Origin: Catellatospora citrea
GTDB lineage: Bacteria; Actinomycetota; Actinomycetes; Mycobacteriales; Micromonosporaceae
Assembly: GCF_003610235.1 (NCBI RefSeq)
Contig: NZ_RAPR01000001.1
Span: 4,278,001-4,342,000 of the forward strand
Length of the DNA stretch: 64,000 nucleotides
Direction: 5' to 3'
The notes beneath the pieces are model-generated. The model ran no database searches. It saw only the letters and a program-made list of their open reading frames with translations, and was not told the origin of the DNA. Shown piece after piece: positions 16,065 through 24,288 of this stretch. How positions within the stretch are numbered: position 1 is the first letter of the stretch; the number at the start of each line of letters is the position of its first letter. The position numbers and the translations under genes are program-made.

Positions 16065-17021
16065 TCAGGACAGCTCGCCCCGGCGCAGCCGGCCCAGCCA
16101 GGCGGCGGCGTCGGTGTAGTCCGGGTCGGACAGTCCGGCCGGCGGCGGCACCGGCCGCTCCGGGGCCGCGCCGGGCATGCCCGCCCGGGGGTACGAGCCG
16201 AGGAAGCGCACCCCGGCGCAGATCCGCCGCAGGCCCTGCAGCGCCTCGCCGACCCGCGCCTCGGCGACGTGGCCGGTGCAGTCGAGGAAGAAGACGTAGC
16301 GGCCGAGCCGCTCGCCGGTCGGGCGGGACTCGATCCGGGTCAGGTTCACCCCGCGGACGGCCAGCTCGGTAAGGACCGCCAGCAGCGCCCCGACCCGGTC
16401 GTGGGAGATCCACACGGCGAGCGAGGTGAGGTCGTTGCCGGTCGGGTCAGGGGGCGTGCCCGGCCGGGACAGCAGCACGAAGCGCGTCGCGGCGTCCGGG
16501 TGGTCGGCGATCTTGTCGGCGAGCCGGAGCAGGCCGAACCGTTGGATGGCGATCGGCGCGCAGATCGCGGCGTCGAAGTCACCGGCGGCGACCCCGGCCG
16601 CCGCGGCCCCGTTCGACAGCACGTCGACCACCGTCGCGTCCGGCGCGTACGCCCGCAGCCAGCCGCGGCACTGGGTGGACGCCTGCGGATGCGCCGCGAT
16701 CGACCGCACGTCGGCCAGCGCGGTGGTCGACCGGGCGGCGAGCACGAACTCCACCGGGATGACCACCTCGCGGGTGATCACCAGCGGGTCGCCGTCGACC
16801 AGTTCGTCCAGGGTCACGCCGACCGCGCCGCCGACCGAGTTCTCCCACGGCACGAGCGCCGAGTCGGCGTCACCGGCCCGCACGGCCTCCAGCGCCTCGG
16901 GAACGCTGCGGGCCGGCGTCCGGATCCCCCGCTCGGCCGCCGGGATCGTGAGCAGCGCCTGCTCGGCGAAGGTGCTTTCCGGGCCGAGGTAGACGAAGCG
17001 GGTGGGCGGGACTCCAGGCAT
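16065..17021 (-). CDS. pheA: prephenate dehydratase PheA
   Basis: PheA converts prephenate to phenylpyruvate in phenylalanine synthesis. The 318-residue product shows the catalytic-domain motifs YLGPESTFAEQAL, SALVPWENSVGGAVG, and ATRFVLLSRPG, the conserved Thr-Arg-Phe of the active site. An ACT regulatory domain follows (SLAVWISHDRVGALLAVL, GVNLTRIESRPTGERLGRYV), which in the family binds phenylalanine for feedback control. ATG at 17021 fits. The metallopeptidase gene follows immediately. Confidence 0.96.
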   Translation of the reverse strand: MPGVPPTRFVYLGPESTFAEQALLTIPAAERGIRTPARSVPEALEAVRAGDADSALVPWENSVGGAVGVTLDELVDGDPLVITREVVIPVEFVLAARSTTALADVRSIAAHPQASTQCRGWLRAYAPDATVVDVLSNGAAAAGVAAGDFDAAICAPIAIQRFGLLRLADKIADHPDAATRFVLLSRPGTPPDPTGNDLTSLAVWISHDRVGALLAVLTELAVRGVNLTRIESRPTGERLGRYVFFLDCTGHVAEARVGEALQGLRRICAGVRFLGSYPRAGMPGAAPERPVPPPAGLSDPDYTDAAAWLGRLRRGELS

Positions 17022-17084
17022 GGCCCCAGCGTAGTCACTGGCGCCCGCCTCGGCGGCGGCCCGCTGTCCTCAGATCGCGTCTTG

Positions 17085-17621
17085 TCAGCAGCCTGCGGCG
17101 ATGCGGATGCCGGGTGGAGCGAAGTTGCGCACCTCGACCGTGCAGATGTCGGTGCCCGCGGTGACCAGGTCGAGCGCCGTGGGCGCGCCCTTGGTGACGA
17201 CCTGCAGCGGCTCCCGGCCGGGGACGGTGAGCTCGGTGTACTGCCAGTTCCCGGCGCAGACGGGTGGCCTCGTCACGGTGATCGTGCCCGAGCCGGGCAG
17301 GATCGACGACTTGCGGCGCACTGCGGCGACGACCTGTTCGCCGGAGGGGCGGCCCTGGCAGTCGGTGACGGTCAGTTCGGGGAAGGGGCCGGGGCTGCTC
17401 GGCGGGGCCGACGGCGGCAGGCTGAAGCTGGGCGGCAGGCTGGGGCTGGGGAGCAGGGTCGCCGCACCGGGCGACCCGGACGGCTGCGGCACGGTGCCGG
17501 GTCGGGGCTGCAGCTCGGGCGGCACGCCGCAGCCGCTGAGCAGAGCCACTCCGACCAGGCACGCGGTGGCGAGGGGCAGGGCCGGGTTGGACGGACGGGT
17601 TGGACGCAGGGGCATGGGCAA
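17085..17621 (-). CDS. putative lipoprotein
   Basis: The 178-residue protein has a signal peptide ending in the lipobox LLSGC and a Pro/Ser-rich linker (LPSPSLPPSFSLPPSAPPSS), then a small C-terminal domain with four cysteines (TVTDCQGRP, PPVCAGNW, GTDICTVEV, IAAGC) that probably form disulfides. No family is recognised. It is transcribed toward pheA with a 63-base gap, and could be its own unit. Confidence 0.72.
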   Translation of the reverse strand: MPMPLRPTRPSNPALPLATACLVGVALLSGCGVPPELQPRPGTVPQPSGSPGAATLLPSPSLPPSFSLPPSAPPSSPGPFPELTVTDCQGRPSGEQVVAAVRRKSSILPGSGTITVTRPPVCAGNWQYTELTVPGREPLQVVTKGAPTALDLVTAGTDICTVEVRNFAPPGIRIAAGC

Positions 17622-17652
17622 CGAGACTAGCGCGCGTCGGCCGTACCCGCGG

Positions 17653-18081
17653 TCATACTGCGGCGAAGAAGCTCAGGGAGCCGACGACCTGGCCGCCCTG
17701 CCACAACGGGGTGGCCACGGCGTCGAGGGTGCGGCTGGGCGCGCCCTGCGGCGCGCGCACCCGCAGCAGGCCTCGCGCGGGCCGCTTGGAGGTGAGCGCG
17801 AGCAGTGGGGGGATCTGCTCGCGCTCTGCTTCTCCCAGCTCGTTGCCGGCGGCGGTGAAGTCGATCAGGCACAGCACGTTGAGCACGTGGTGGCCGGCCA
17901 GCTCACTGGGGCGCTCCACCGAGAGCAGCCGGACCCAGGGCGTGGAGGCGGCGACGATGACACCGTCGGCGTCGATGACCAAACACGACTCCTCAGCCGA
18001 GGAAACCGGGACCGACCAGCTGTGCAGCGGGTCGACGGCGATCGGCTCCAACGGGGAGAGGGAGAGCTCGATGTGGGTCAT
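17653..18081 (-). CDS. PAS-like domain protein
   Basis: The 142-residue product reads ESCLVIDADGVIVAASTPWVRLLSV, then LAGHHVLNVLCLIDFTAAG and SRTLDAVATPLWQGGQVVGSLSFF, the strand-helix order of a single PAS domain with nothing attached. PAS domains bind small ligands or partner proteins in signalling. No output domain is encoded, so it would act by protein contact. It lies 11 bases downstream of the NERD-like gene and is probably cotranscribed with it. Confidence 0.65.
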   Translation of the reverse strand: MTHIELSLSPLEPIAVDPLHSWSVPVSSAEESCLVIDADGVIVAASTPWVRLLSVERPSELAGHHVLNVLCLIDFTAAGNELGEAEREQIPPLLALTSKRPARGLLRVRAPQGAPSRTLDAVATPLWQGGQVVGSLSFFAAV

Positions 18082-18092
18082 CGCTGCTCACG

Positions 18093-18827
18093 TTACCCGC
18101 GCGCAGTGCCCTTGTCACCGGGGGTCGCACCCTCCGGATGCCAGGTGTAACCGCTGCCCGCGGCGTATGGCTGATTGACCCAGATCGCGGGGTTGCGGGC
18201 CACCTGCGACAGCTTCTCGGCGGTCGTGCCGGTGATCCGCCGACCGGTGGAGTCGAGCACCTTGTCGAGTTCGCGATACGAGGTGACGATGCATTCCTTG
18301 GGCAGGCCGTTGACGCTGATGGGTCCACTGCCGACGAACGCGAGCACGGCGAAGACCTTGATGTCCTGGCCGACCGCGGCGGAGATGGCCTTGGCGGCGC
18401 GCTTGGCGTCCCGCCGGGCCTGCGAGATGTACGGCGGCCGGCGGCCGCTGATCTGCACCACGTCACCGGCGATGAGCACGCGACTGCGGCCGTGCTGCGC
18501 GATGCAGACGCTGAAGATGCCGCCGGGGCCGATGGCCAGGAAGCCCGCGTTGGAAGGCTGGGGCTTGGCCGTGCCGGTGGCCGGTGCTTGACTCGTGAGC
18601 AGGGCGTGCGGCCACTCGATGACGTGCCAGTCGCGGCCGAGGCGGTGCACCGCGCGGTCCTCGGCGGCGGACATGCGCCGCACGGCGCGGTCGGCGCGGC
18701 GGCGGCGGGCCCAGTCCACCGGGGAGGCGGGCGGCGGGGCGGTGTCTGGTCCTGACGGCACCGGCAGGCTCGGGGAGCGTCCGAAGGTCGGGCGCAGGAA
18801 GGGCGCACGATCGGGATAGACGGTCAT
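18093..18827 (-). CDS. NERD-like (nuclease-related) domain protein, degenerate
   Basis: The 244-residue protein has a Pro-rich, basic N-terminus followed by GFLAIGPGGIFSVCIAQHG, VLIAGDVVQISGRRPPYISQ, ARRDAKRAAKAI and VFAVLAFVGSG, matching the layout of NERD domains. In active relatives the strand after GPGGVF carries a D-x-K pair; here it reads CIAQH, so the metal-dependent nuclease site appears lost. It may bind rather than cut nucleic acid. GGAGG lies six bases before ATG 18827. Confidence 0.6.
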   Translation of the reverse strand: MTVYPDRAPFLRPTFGRSPSLPVPSGPDTAPPPASPVDWARRRRADRAVRRMSAAEDRAVHRLGRDWHVIEWPHALLTSQAPATGTAKPQPSNAGFLAIGPGGIFSVCIAQHGRSRVLIAGDVVQISGRRPPYISQARRDAKRAAKAISAAVGQDIKVFAVLAFVGSGPISVNGLPKECIVTSYRELDKVLDSTGRRITGTTAEKLSQVARNPAIWVNQPYAAGSGYTWHPEGATPGDKGTARG

Positions 18828-19110
18828 GGTGTGCCTCCGGGTGGAACAGACACGCATTGAGTTAGGTGTCCCTTACCGTACGTGTTCGCTCGTCGATGTG
18901 TCAGGGGACAAATCTGGCACTCAGCACGAATGAATGGATGAATGTCCGATTCAGCTTCATTCCCTGGGGCTCATCCGGCAGCTCCGCCGTCCACGCGCCG
19001 GCGTGATTCTCACGTGCCCGTCGCACCTTCGGTGTGCACATCGTGGGACACGGCGCCGCCCGTGCCACCGGAGCAGCACGGGCGGGCGCGAACGTACGTG
19101 AAAGGGCAGG
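18828..19110. other. non-coding gap upstream of NERD-like gene
   Basis: The 283 bases between the NERD-like start and the DUF5926 stop (both minus strand) hold no convincing gene; short frames here lack codon bias. The segment 18855-18960 is AT-richer than its surroundings and contains a GAATGAATGGATGAATG-type short direct repeat near 18928-18944. It probably carries the promoter for the NERD-like and PAS-like pair. Confidence 0.4.
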
Positions 19111-19989
19111 TCAGCGCAGGGTGAGCTGGCGACCGAGCAGGCCCTGCCGGGCGCGGCGCTGGTCCGGCGTGAGCGGGGAGTCGTCGGCCTTCGCCGCGGC
19201 GTACCGGGCCGCGACCGCGGCCAGCGACTCCTCCCAGGCCCCGGCCTCGGGGGCCGAGGGCAGGTCCCACACCGGGACGAGCAGGCCGTGCGCCCGGAAC
19301 ATGCCGGCGAACTTCGTCTCCTCGGTGAGCTTGAGCTCGCCCGCCGCGCTGAGCCGGGCCAGCGCGTTCAGCGCCACGTCCTCGCTGTCGGGCAGCACCC
19401 AGCGCACGTGCGACTTCTCCGGCACCCGGCACCAGTAGGCGGCGGGCGCGGCCGCCATCCGCACGGTGGGGTAGACCGAGGCGTTGGCGGCGTCCAGCGA
19501 CGCGGACACCTCGGCGTCACGCTCCTGGTCGGCGTCGAGCCAGAAGTCGAAGCCGTCGTGCACCGTGATCTCCAGCGGCGCGTCGACGAGCAGGTCCGCG
19601 AGGCGCGGACCCTCGCCGGGCAGCGGGGGCACGTTCACCGGCGCGCCGGGCTCGCCCTCGAGCGCGCACAGCAGCGCCACGGCCAGGTCGCGGTTCACGT
19701 CGCCGGAGCGCTCGTGCCGCTGCAGGCCGAGCAGGATGCGGCCGTCGGGCTTGGTCAGCGCGGGCCACGCCATCGGCAGGATGGTGGCCAGCGTGACCTT
19801 CCGGTCGCCGTACTTCTCGACGTAGTCCGGGGCCAGCGTGAGCGGGGCGGTCGCCGCGGGCACCAGCTCGCGCAGCGCCACCAGCTCGGTCTCGGCCGCC
19901 AGCCCCGCGAACGGGCGGGCCACGAAGACGTCACGCACCTTCGGCTGCTTGGGCTGCTGCTTCTTCTCGAGGCGATTCTTCTTACTCAT
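19111..19989 (-). CDS. DUF5926 family protein
   Basis: This 292-residue protein begins with a Lys/Gln-rich tail (MSKKNRLEKKQQPKQPK) and continues VRDVFVARPFAGLAAETELV, which I associate with the actinobacterial DUF5926 family of unknown function. Other conserved-looking stretches are LTLAPDYVEKYGDRKVTL and ADQERDAEVSASLDAANAS. It lies 33 bases downstream of the RsbW-like gene on the same strand, suggesting cotranscription with the sensor kinase pair. Confidence 0.8.
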   Translation of the reverse strand: MSKKNRLEKKQQPKQPKVRDVFVARPFAGLAAETELVALRELVPAATAPLTLAPDYVEKYGDRKVTLATILPMAWPALTKPDGRILLGLQRHERSGDVNRDLAVALLCALEGEPGAPVNVPPLPGEGPRLADLLVDAPLEITVHDGFDFWLDADQERDAEVSASLDAANASVYPTVRMAAAPAAYWCRVPEKSHVRWVLPDSEDVALNALARLSAAGELKLTEETKFAGMFRAHGLLVPVWDLPSAPEAGAWEESLAAVAARYAAAKADDSPLTPDQRRARQGLLGRQLTLR

Positions 19990-20022
19990 CGACCGTTCCT
20001 AAGCTCGGCGTCGGATCACCGG

Positions 20023-20439
20023 TCAGCTTAGTTCCGCCCAGACGCTCTGCCCGAGACCGTCCCGCTCGACACCCCACCGGACGGCGAGCGCATCGACGAT
20101 GGTGAGGCCGCGGCCGTCCGGATCCTCGGCCCCCGCCGTGCGGGGACGGGGCAACTGCTGCGCCCCGCCGTCGGTCACGCGGACCTCGATGACCTGCTTG
20201 GCTTCGACGGTACGCAGTCGCCAGGCGAGCCGGACCACCCCGCCCGGGAGCGGCTCGGCGTGGCGCACGGCATTGCCGACCAGCTCCGCGGCGACCGAGA
20301 CGACATCGGCGAGCAGGGACGGCGTGACGGCTCCGGCGAGGGCGGCGGCGAGGCGGTGTCGCGCCTGCTGCGCGCCGCGCGCGTGGTGGGGCACCACCAC
20401 GCACCAGGCTCGCTCAGCGACAGCCATCGACACGATCAT
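20023..20439 (-). CDS. RsbW-like ATP-binding (anti-sigma-type) kinase
   Basis: The 138-residue product is a lone HATPase_c_2 domain with N-box ELVGNAVRHA and G-box DPDGRGLTIVDALAV, as in the single-domain serine kinases and anti-sigma factors of actinobacteria. It would bind ATP and either phosphorylate an anti-anti-sigma factor or sequester a sigma factor. ATG 20439 overlaps the stop of the upstream histidine kinase gene by four bases (ATGA), so the two are translationally coupled. No sigma or anti-anti-sigma gene is adjacent. Confidence 0.85.
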   Translation of the reverse strand: MIVSMAVAERAWCVVVPHHARGAQQARHRLAAALAGAVTPSLLADVVSVAAELVGNAVRHAEPLPGGVVRLAWRLRTVEAKQVIEVRVTDGGAQQLPRPRTAGAEDPDGRGLTIVDALAVRWGVERDGLGQSVWAELS

Positions 20440-21659
20440 GCCTCCCCGGATGCGCGTGCATCCCTCTTCACGTCACCTCGCGGCAGCCGTACCTCTGCGA
20501 CCGTACCTCCCCCATCCCGGGGACGTAAGGACACCCATCCGTTTTGTCGTTCAATAGTCTTTCGGACGAGATAAAGACCCAGACCGGCACCACCGTACCG
20601 CCGTCCGTCGCCGCTGTCCGCCTGCCAGAACCGCTCGAACACCTGGTGAACCTGTTCGGGGGCGATCCCTATCCCCCGATCGAGTACCTGGAAGAACACC
20701 GTGCGCCGGTCGTCGCCGGCGGTCAGCACGACGGTCTGCTCGCGGGCGGAGTACTTGTCGGCGTTGGTGGCCAGCTCGGTGAGCACGTTCGGGATGGTGG
20801 CGCGGTCCCCGTAGGCCAGCGGCAACCGCTCGGGCAGCTCCAGCCGGAACCGGCGGCGCAGGTCGGCGGGCAGGTTCGCCGCCGCGTGGCGAAGCGCTTC
20901 GACGAGGTCGAACGGGCCGGGCGACAGGGTGCCGACCGCGGTGTCGGTGCTCGCCGCCAGCAGCCGGTCGACCAGGCGGGCCAGCTCGTCGCTGCGCTGG
21001 CCGATCACCCGGGCCGCCTCGCGGCGGGCCTTCTCGTCGAGCTGGCTCCAGTGGTCGCGCAGCGTGTCCGCGTACCCCTTGATGACGGTGACCGGCGTGC
21101 GCAGCTCGTGGCTGGTGACGGCGATGAACAGCTCGCGGTCGGCCAGATCGTCGCCGGCGTGCTGCACCGGCAGGCCGGCCCGCTCGCTGTAGAGGCGGCC
21201 CACTGTCGCCCCCAGCAGGGCCATCACCGCGAGCTGGTCCGGGTCGGCCGGCCGGTCGTCCGGCATGAACGCGCCCAGCATGGCGGGTGTGCGCCCGTCG
21301 AGGTCGATCCGGTGCAGCAGGATCCACCGGCTGCCCAGCGACACCATCTGGTCGGAGGCCGCGTCGTCGATGGCGTCCAGCTCCACCCGGTAGGTGGTCG
21401 GGCCGGCGCGCAGCACCGCGGTCACCACCTCGGGCTGGACCGGGCGGCCCAGCGCCCAGTCGGCGCTGCCGGTCGCGGCGATGACGCGGCCCGCGCCGCC
21501 GGAGTCGTGCAGCTCGGACAGGGCCATGCCGGGCACGCCCAGCGCGTACTGGCCGAGGTGCAGCAGGCGGTCGAGGGCCGGCAGGCCACCACGGCCGGTC
21601 ACCGGGTCGTTGAAGAGCGCGGCGATGCCCAGCGTCAGCTCGCGGTACGCCACCTCCAC
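20436..21659 (-). CDS. GAF-like sensor histidine kinase
   Basis: The 407-residue protein has no transmembrane helix. Residues about 1-160 form a GAF-like sensory region. HisKA follows with the phospho-acceptor H184 in FIAVTSHELRTPVTVIKGYA, then the HATPase domain with N-box VLTELATNADKYS, G1 DRGIGIAPEQ, F-box VFERFWQ and G2 GGAGLGLYLV. It is a complete cytoplasmic kinase, but no response regulator gene is next to it. The next gene, overlapping by four bases, is an RsbW-like ATPase, an unusual pairing. Gene order suggests a single operon with DUF5926. Confidence 0.88.
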   Translation of the reverse strand: MEVAYRELTLGIAALFNDPVTGRGGLPALDRLLHLGQYALGVPGMALSELHDSGGAGRVIAATGSADWALGRPVQPEVVTAVLRAGPTTYRVELDAIDDAASDQMVSLGSRWILLHRIDLDGRTPAMLGAFMPDDRPADPDQLAVMALLGATVGRLYSERAGLPVQHAGDDLADRELFIAVTSHELRTPVTVIKGYADTLRDHWSQLDEKARREAARVIGQRSDELARLVDRLLAASTDTAVGTLSPGPFDLVEALRHAAANLPADLRRRFRLELPERLPLAYGDRATIPNVLTELATNADKYSAREQTVVLTAGDDRRTVFFQVLDRGIGIAPEQVHQVFERFWQADSGDGRRYGGAGLGLYLVRKTIERQNGWVSLRPRDGGGTVAEVRLPRGDVKRDARASGEA

Positions 21660-21719
21660 ATGCAGGATCCTGCCTGCCGGAGCCGGTACGCGCCAGCGCT
21701 GTGACCGATCAGTGATGAT

Positions 21720-22493
21720 TCAACGACCGAGGTGTGCCAGCACCTCAGCCGGGCGGTCCGTGATGATGCCGTCGACCCCCAGCTTGAGCAGCAGGTCCAC
21801 GTCGTCCGTGGCGTTGACGGTCCACACGTAGACCTGCTGGCCGCCGGCCTTCAGCCGCCGCACCAGGTCCGGCCGCCGGCGCACCAGCTCCAGGCCGGGG
21901 CCCGCGATGCGGGTGCCGAACGGCAGCCGCCGGATCCGCAGCCCCGGTGGCAGCAGGTCCATCAGCTGCACCGTGGGCAGCGTCGGCAGCAGCTCACGAG
22001 AACGGCGCACCGCCAGCGGCGAGAACGACATGACCGTCACCCGTACCGGTGCATCGGGGGAGGCGCTGGTCAGGCCGTGCCGGTTCAGCACCGCCCGCAG
22101 CCGGTACTCCACCGCCTTGCCGTACCGGTTGGGGTGCTTGGTCTCGATCAGCAGGCGCACCGGCCGCCCGGCCTGGCGCGCCGTGTCGAGCAGCTCCTCC
22201 AGCGTCAGCACGCCGGCCGGCTGCCCGCTGGGGTGCCAGGACCCGAAGTCGAAGGAGCGCAGCTGGGCCAGCGTGTAGGCGGCCACCGGCCCGCGGCCGT
22301 CGCTGACCCGGTCCAGTCGCCGGTCGTGCACACAGACCAGGTGCCCGTCCCGGGTCAGGCGCACGTCGCATTCGACGCCGTCGGCGCCCTCGCGCAGCGC
22401 ACGCGCGTACGCCCCGAGCGTGTGCTCGGGCAGGGCGGCCGACGAGCCCCGGTGGGCGAAGACCAGCGGGGCCGGGTCGGGGGTGCGGCTCAA
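21720..22493 (-). CDS. glycerophosphodiester phosphodiesterase
   Basis: GDPD enzymes release glycerol-3-phosphate from deacylated phospholipids. The 257-residue product shows AHRGSSAALPEHTLGAY (the usual PENT reads PEHT here), the metal site ADGVECDVRLTRDGHLVCVHD, LLIETKHP, and the C-terminal VYVWTVN and GVDGIITDRP. It lacks a signal peptide and is probably cytoplasmic. I chose TTG 22493 because AGGAG lies at proper spacing; GTG 22529 is an alternative. The rhodanese gene lies just upstream. Confidence 0.85.
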   Translation of the reverse strand: MSRTPDPAPLVFAHRGSSAALPEHTLGAYARALREGADGVECDVRLTRDGHLVCVHDRRLDRVSDGRGPVAAYTLAQLRSFDFGSWHPSGQPAGVLTLEELLDTARQAGRPVRLLIETKHPNRYGKAVEYRLRAVLNRHGLTSASPDAPVRVTVMSFSPLAVRRSRELLPTLPTVQLMDLLPPGLRIRRLPFGTRIAGPGLELVRRRPDLVRRLKAGGQQVYVWTVNATDDVDLLLKLGVDGIITDRPAEVLAHLGR

Positions 22494-22531
22494 CGCCTTC
22501 TCCTCGGGTGGGACGGGTCGTTCGCGCACGA

Positions 22532-22867
22532 CTAGATGATCTGCGGCGGCAGGCCCTCGTCGGCGACGACCGGGCGGCCCGCGGCGGCCCAGCCGATCAT
22601 GCCGCCGTCGACGTTGGTGACGTTGTCCCAGCCCTGCTGGCGCAGGTACGACACGACCTGTCCGGAGCGGCCGCCCACCCGGCAGAGCACGAAGACCGCC
22701 CGGTCCTGCGGCACCTCGGACATCCGGGTCGGGATCTGCATCATGGGCAGGTGGACAGCCTCGGGCGCGTGGCCGGCGGCCCACTCGTCGTCCTCGCGGA
22801 CGTCGAGCAGGAAGGCGCCGGCGGGCACCTCGGCGACAGTGGCGGTGGGGATCTGCGCAGCGAACAC
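22532..22867 (-). CDS. rhodanese-like domain protein
   Basis: This single-domain protein (111 residues from GTG 22867) has LLDVREDDEWAAGHAPEAVH, the active-site loop LCRVGGRSGQVVSYL with its catalytic Cys, and NVTNVDGGMIGWAAAGRPV. Rhodaneses move sulfane sulfur between thiols. A role in sulfur relay, perhaps for MoaD-type carriers, is possible but not shown. The start is uncertain because the upstream region is a repeat (22877-22996) without a clear ribosome-binding site. Confidence 0.85.
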   Translation of the reverse strand: MFAAQIPTATVAEVPAGAFLLDVREDDEWAAGHAPEAVHLPMMQIPTRMSEVPQDRAVFVLCRVGGRSGQVVSYLRQQGWDNVTNVDGGMIGWAAAGRPVVADEGLPPQII

Positions 22868-22876
22868 GCCTGCAAG

Positions 22877-22996
22877 TGTAGAGGTCAGGCTCGGCTCAGG
22901 AGCCCGTCGGAGTGGCCGTCCGGTGTACAGCCGGAGCGCAGCGGAGGCTGGACGACCGGTCAAGGCCGCATAGCGGGCTCCGCATGTAGAGGTCAG
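22877..22996. repeat. 12-bp direct repeats around an inverted repeat
   Basis: TGTAGAGGTCAG occurs at 22877-22888 and again at 22985-22996, 108 bases apart. Just inside lie GGAGCCCG (22899-22906) and its reverse complement CGGGCTCC (22974-22981). The right copy overlaps the stop codon of the LCP gene. The layout resembles a small insertion with target duplication. Confidence 0.5.
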
Positions 22997-24213
22997 ATCG
23001 AGTTGACCCATTCCGGATGCTGCTGCACCCAGGTGGCCAGGTCGGCGTCGCGCATGGCGCGGAACAGGTCCTCGGCCCCGTCCCGCAGCAGCACGTACGA
23101 CACCCCGCCGACGCTCTGCACGTATGACGGCACGCGGATCCCGGTGAGCGAGTCGGGCCGGATGTTGCGCAGCGCCACGATCAGGTCGGTCAGCGTGGCC
23201 TCACCGGTGTCGAGGGTCAGCGAGTGCCCGATGCCGCGGATGAACTGGTCCAGCTTGACCGGATTGCGGGTGACCCCGCTGTCCAGCGCCTTGCTCAGGA
23301 TCGCCTTCACCAGCTGCTGCTGGTGCCGCTGCCGGTCGAAGTCGCCGCCGGGCAGACCGTAGCGCTGCCGCGAGTAGTCCAGTGCCTCCGCGCCGTTCAT
23401 CTGCCGGCAGCCGACGGTGAACAGGCGCTTGGTGTGGATCGACCGCAGCTCGGTGTCGACGCACATGTTCACCCCGCCGAGGCTGTCGATGACCTGGGTG
23501 AACCCGCCGAAGTCGACCACCGCGGCGCCGTCGAAGCGCATCCCGGTGAGCTGGGTCAGGGTGGCCGACAGCAGCTGCACCCCGCCGCTGCCGCCTCCGC
23601 CGAACTCGAACGCCGCGTTGATGCGCTGCTGTGCCCCGCCGAACGCGGTGCCGCCGAACGCGGGGATCTCCACCCGCAGGTCACGCGGAATCGAGATGAC
23701 GTAGGCGTGGTTGAGCTCGCGATCCACCTGGACGACGAGGATGGTGTCCGAGCGCTGCCCCGCGTCCGGGTTCGCCGAGCGCAGGTCGGAACCGATGAGC
23801 AGGTAGTTCAGCGGCCCGCTGAGCCGGCGCCAGCCCACGTACGCGTCGCCGGTGTCCCGGGCGCTCGGATCGAGCAGCACGTCGCGGCTGATGCTCGACT
23901 CGTAACGGTGGACCAGCGCCTGCCCGGCGATCAGCCCGCCGCCGGCCAGCAGCACCAGACCCACCAGGATCGCGACCAGCGCCTGCGGCCAGCGCCGGGT
24001 ACGGCCGCGCGGCGGGACCGGCGGGGTCGTCGTGCGATGCGCCCGGGCGGCACGGTGGGTGTTGCGGCGCTCGCGTGAGGTCTCCGGCCAGCCGAGTCCG
24101 GATCGAGGCGAGGCGTGCCCGGGTGCGGCCGCCGTGGGAGGAGGCCAGCCGACGCCGGTGACCCGGGCCGAGTCCCCCCCGCCGCCGTCGGAACGCCACA
24201 CGGAGCTGGCCAT
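22993..24213 (-). CDS. LCP (LytR-CpsA-Psr) family cell-wall glycopolymer ligase 1
   Basis: LCP proteins attach teichoic-acid-like or arabinogalactan-type polymers to peptidoglycan outside the membrane. The 406-residue product has a proline/basic cytoplasmic tail, one transmembrane helix (LVAILVGLVLLAGGGLIAG), and the LCP domain with NYLLIGSD, RSDTILVVQVD, SIPRDLRVEIP, GLPGGDFDRQRHQQQ and ALDYSRQR. The pyrophosphate-binding Arg residues are present. It ends WVQQHPEWVNSI. GGAGG precedes ATG 24213. It is the most downstream of four tandem LCP genes. Confidence 0.93.
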   Translation of the reverse strand: MASSVWRSDGGGGDSARVTGVGWPPPTAAAPGHASPRSGLGWPETSRERRNTHRAARAHRTTTPPVPPRGRTRRWPQALVAILVGLVLLAGGGLIAGQALVHRYESSISRDVLLDPSARDTGDAYVGWRRLSGPLNYLLIGSDLRSANPDAGQRSDTILVVQVDRELNHAYVISIPRDLRVEIPAFGGTAFGGAQQRINAAFEFGGGGSGGVQLLSATLTQLTGMRFDGAAVVDFGGFTQVIDSLGGVNMCVDTELRSIHTKRLFTVGCRQMNGAEALDYSRQRYGLPGGDFDRQRHQQQLVKAILSKALDSGVTRNPVKLDQFIRGIGHSLTLDTGEATLTDLIVALRNIRPDSLTGIRVPSYVQSVGGVSYVLLRDGAEDLFRAMRDADLATWVQQHPEWVNSI

Positions 24214-24288
24214 GCCGCCTCCCCGGGAGCAAGAAATCCTCACTCTCAGCGTATGGACCGCTCACTCCGGGAGGCGTTGAATCCGAAA

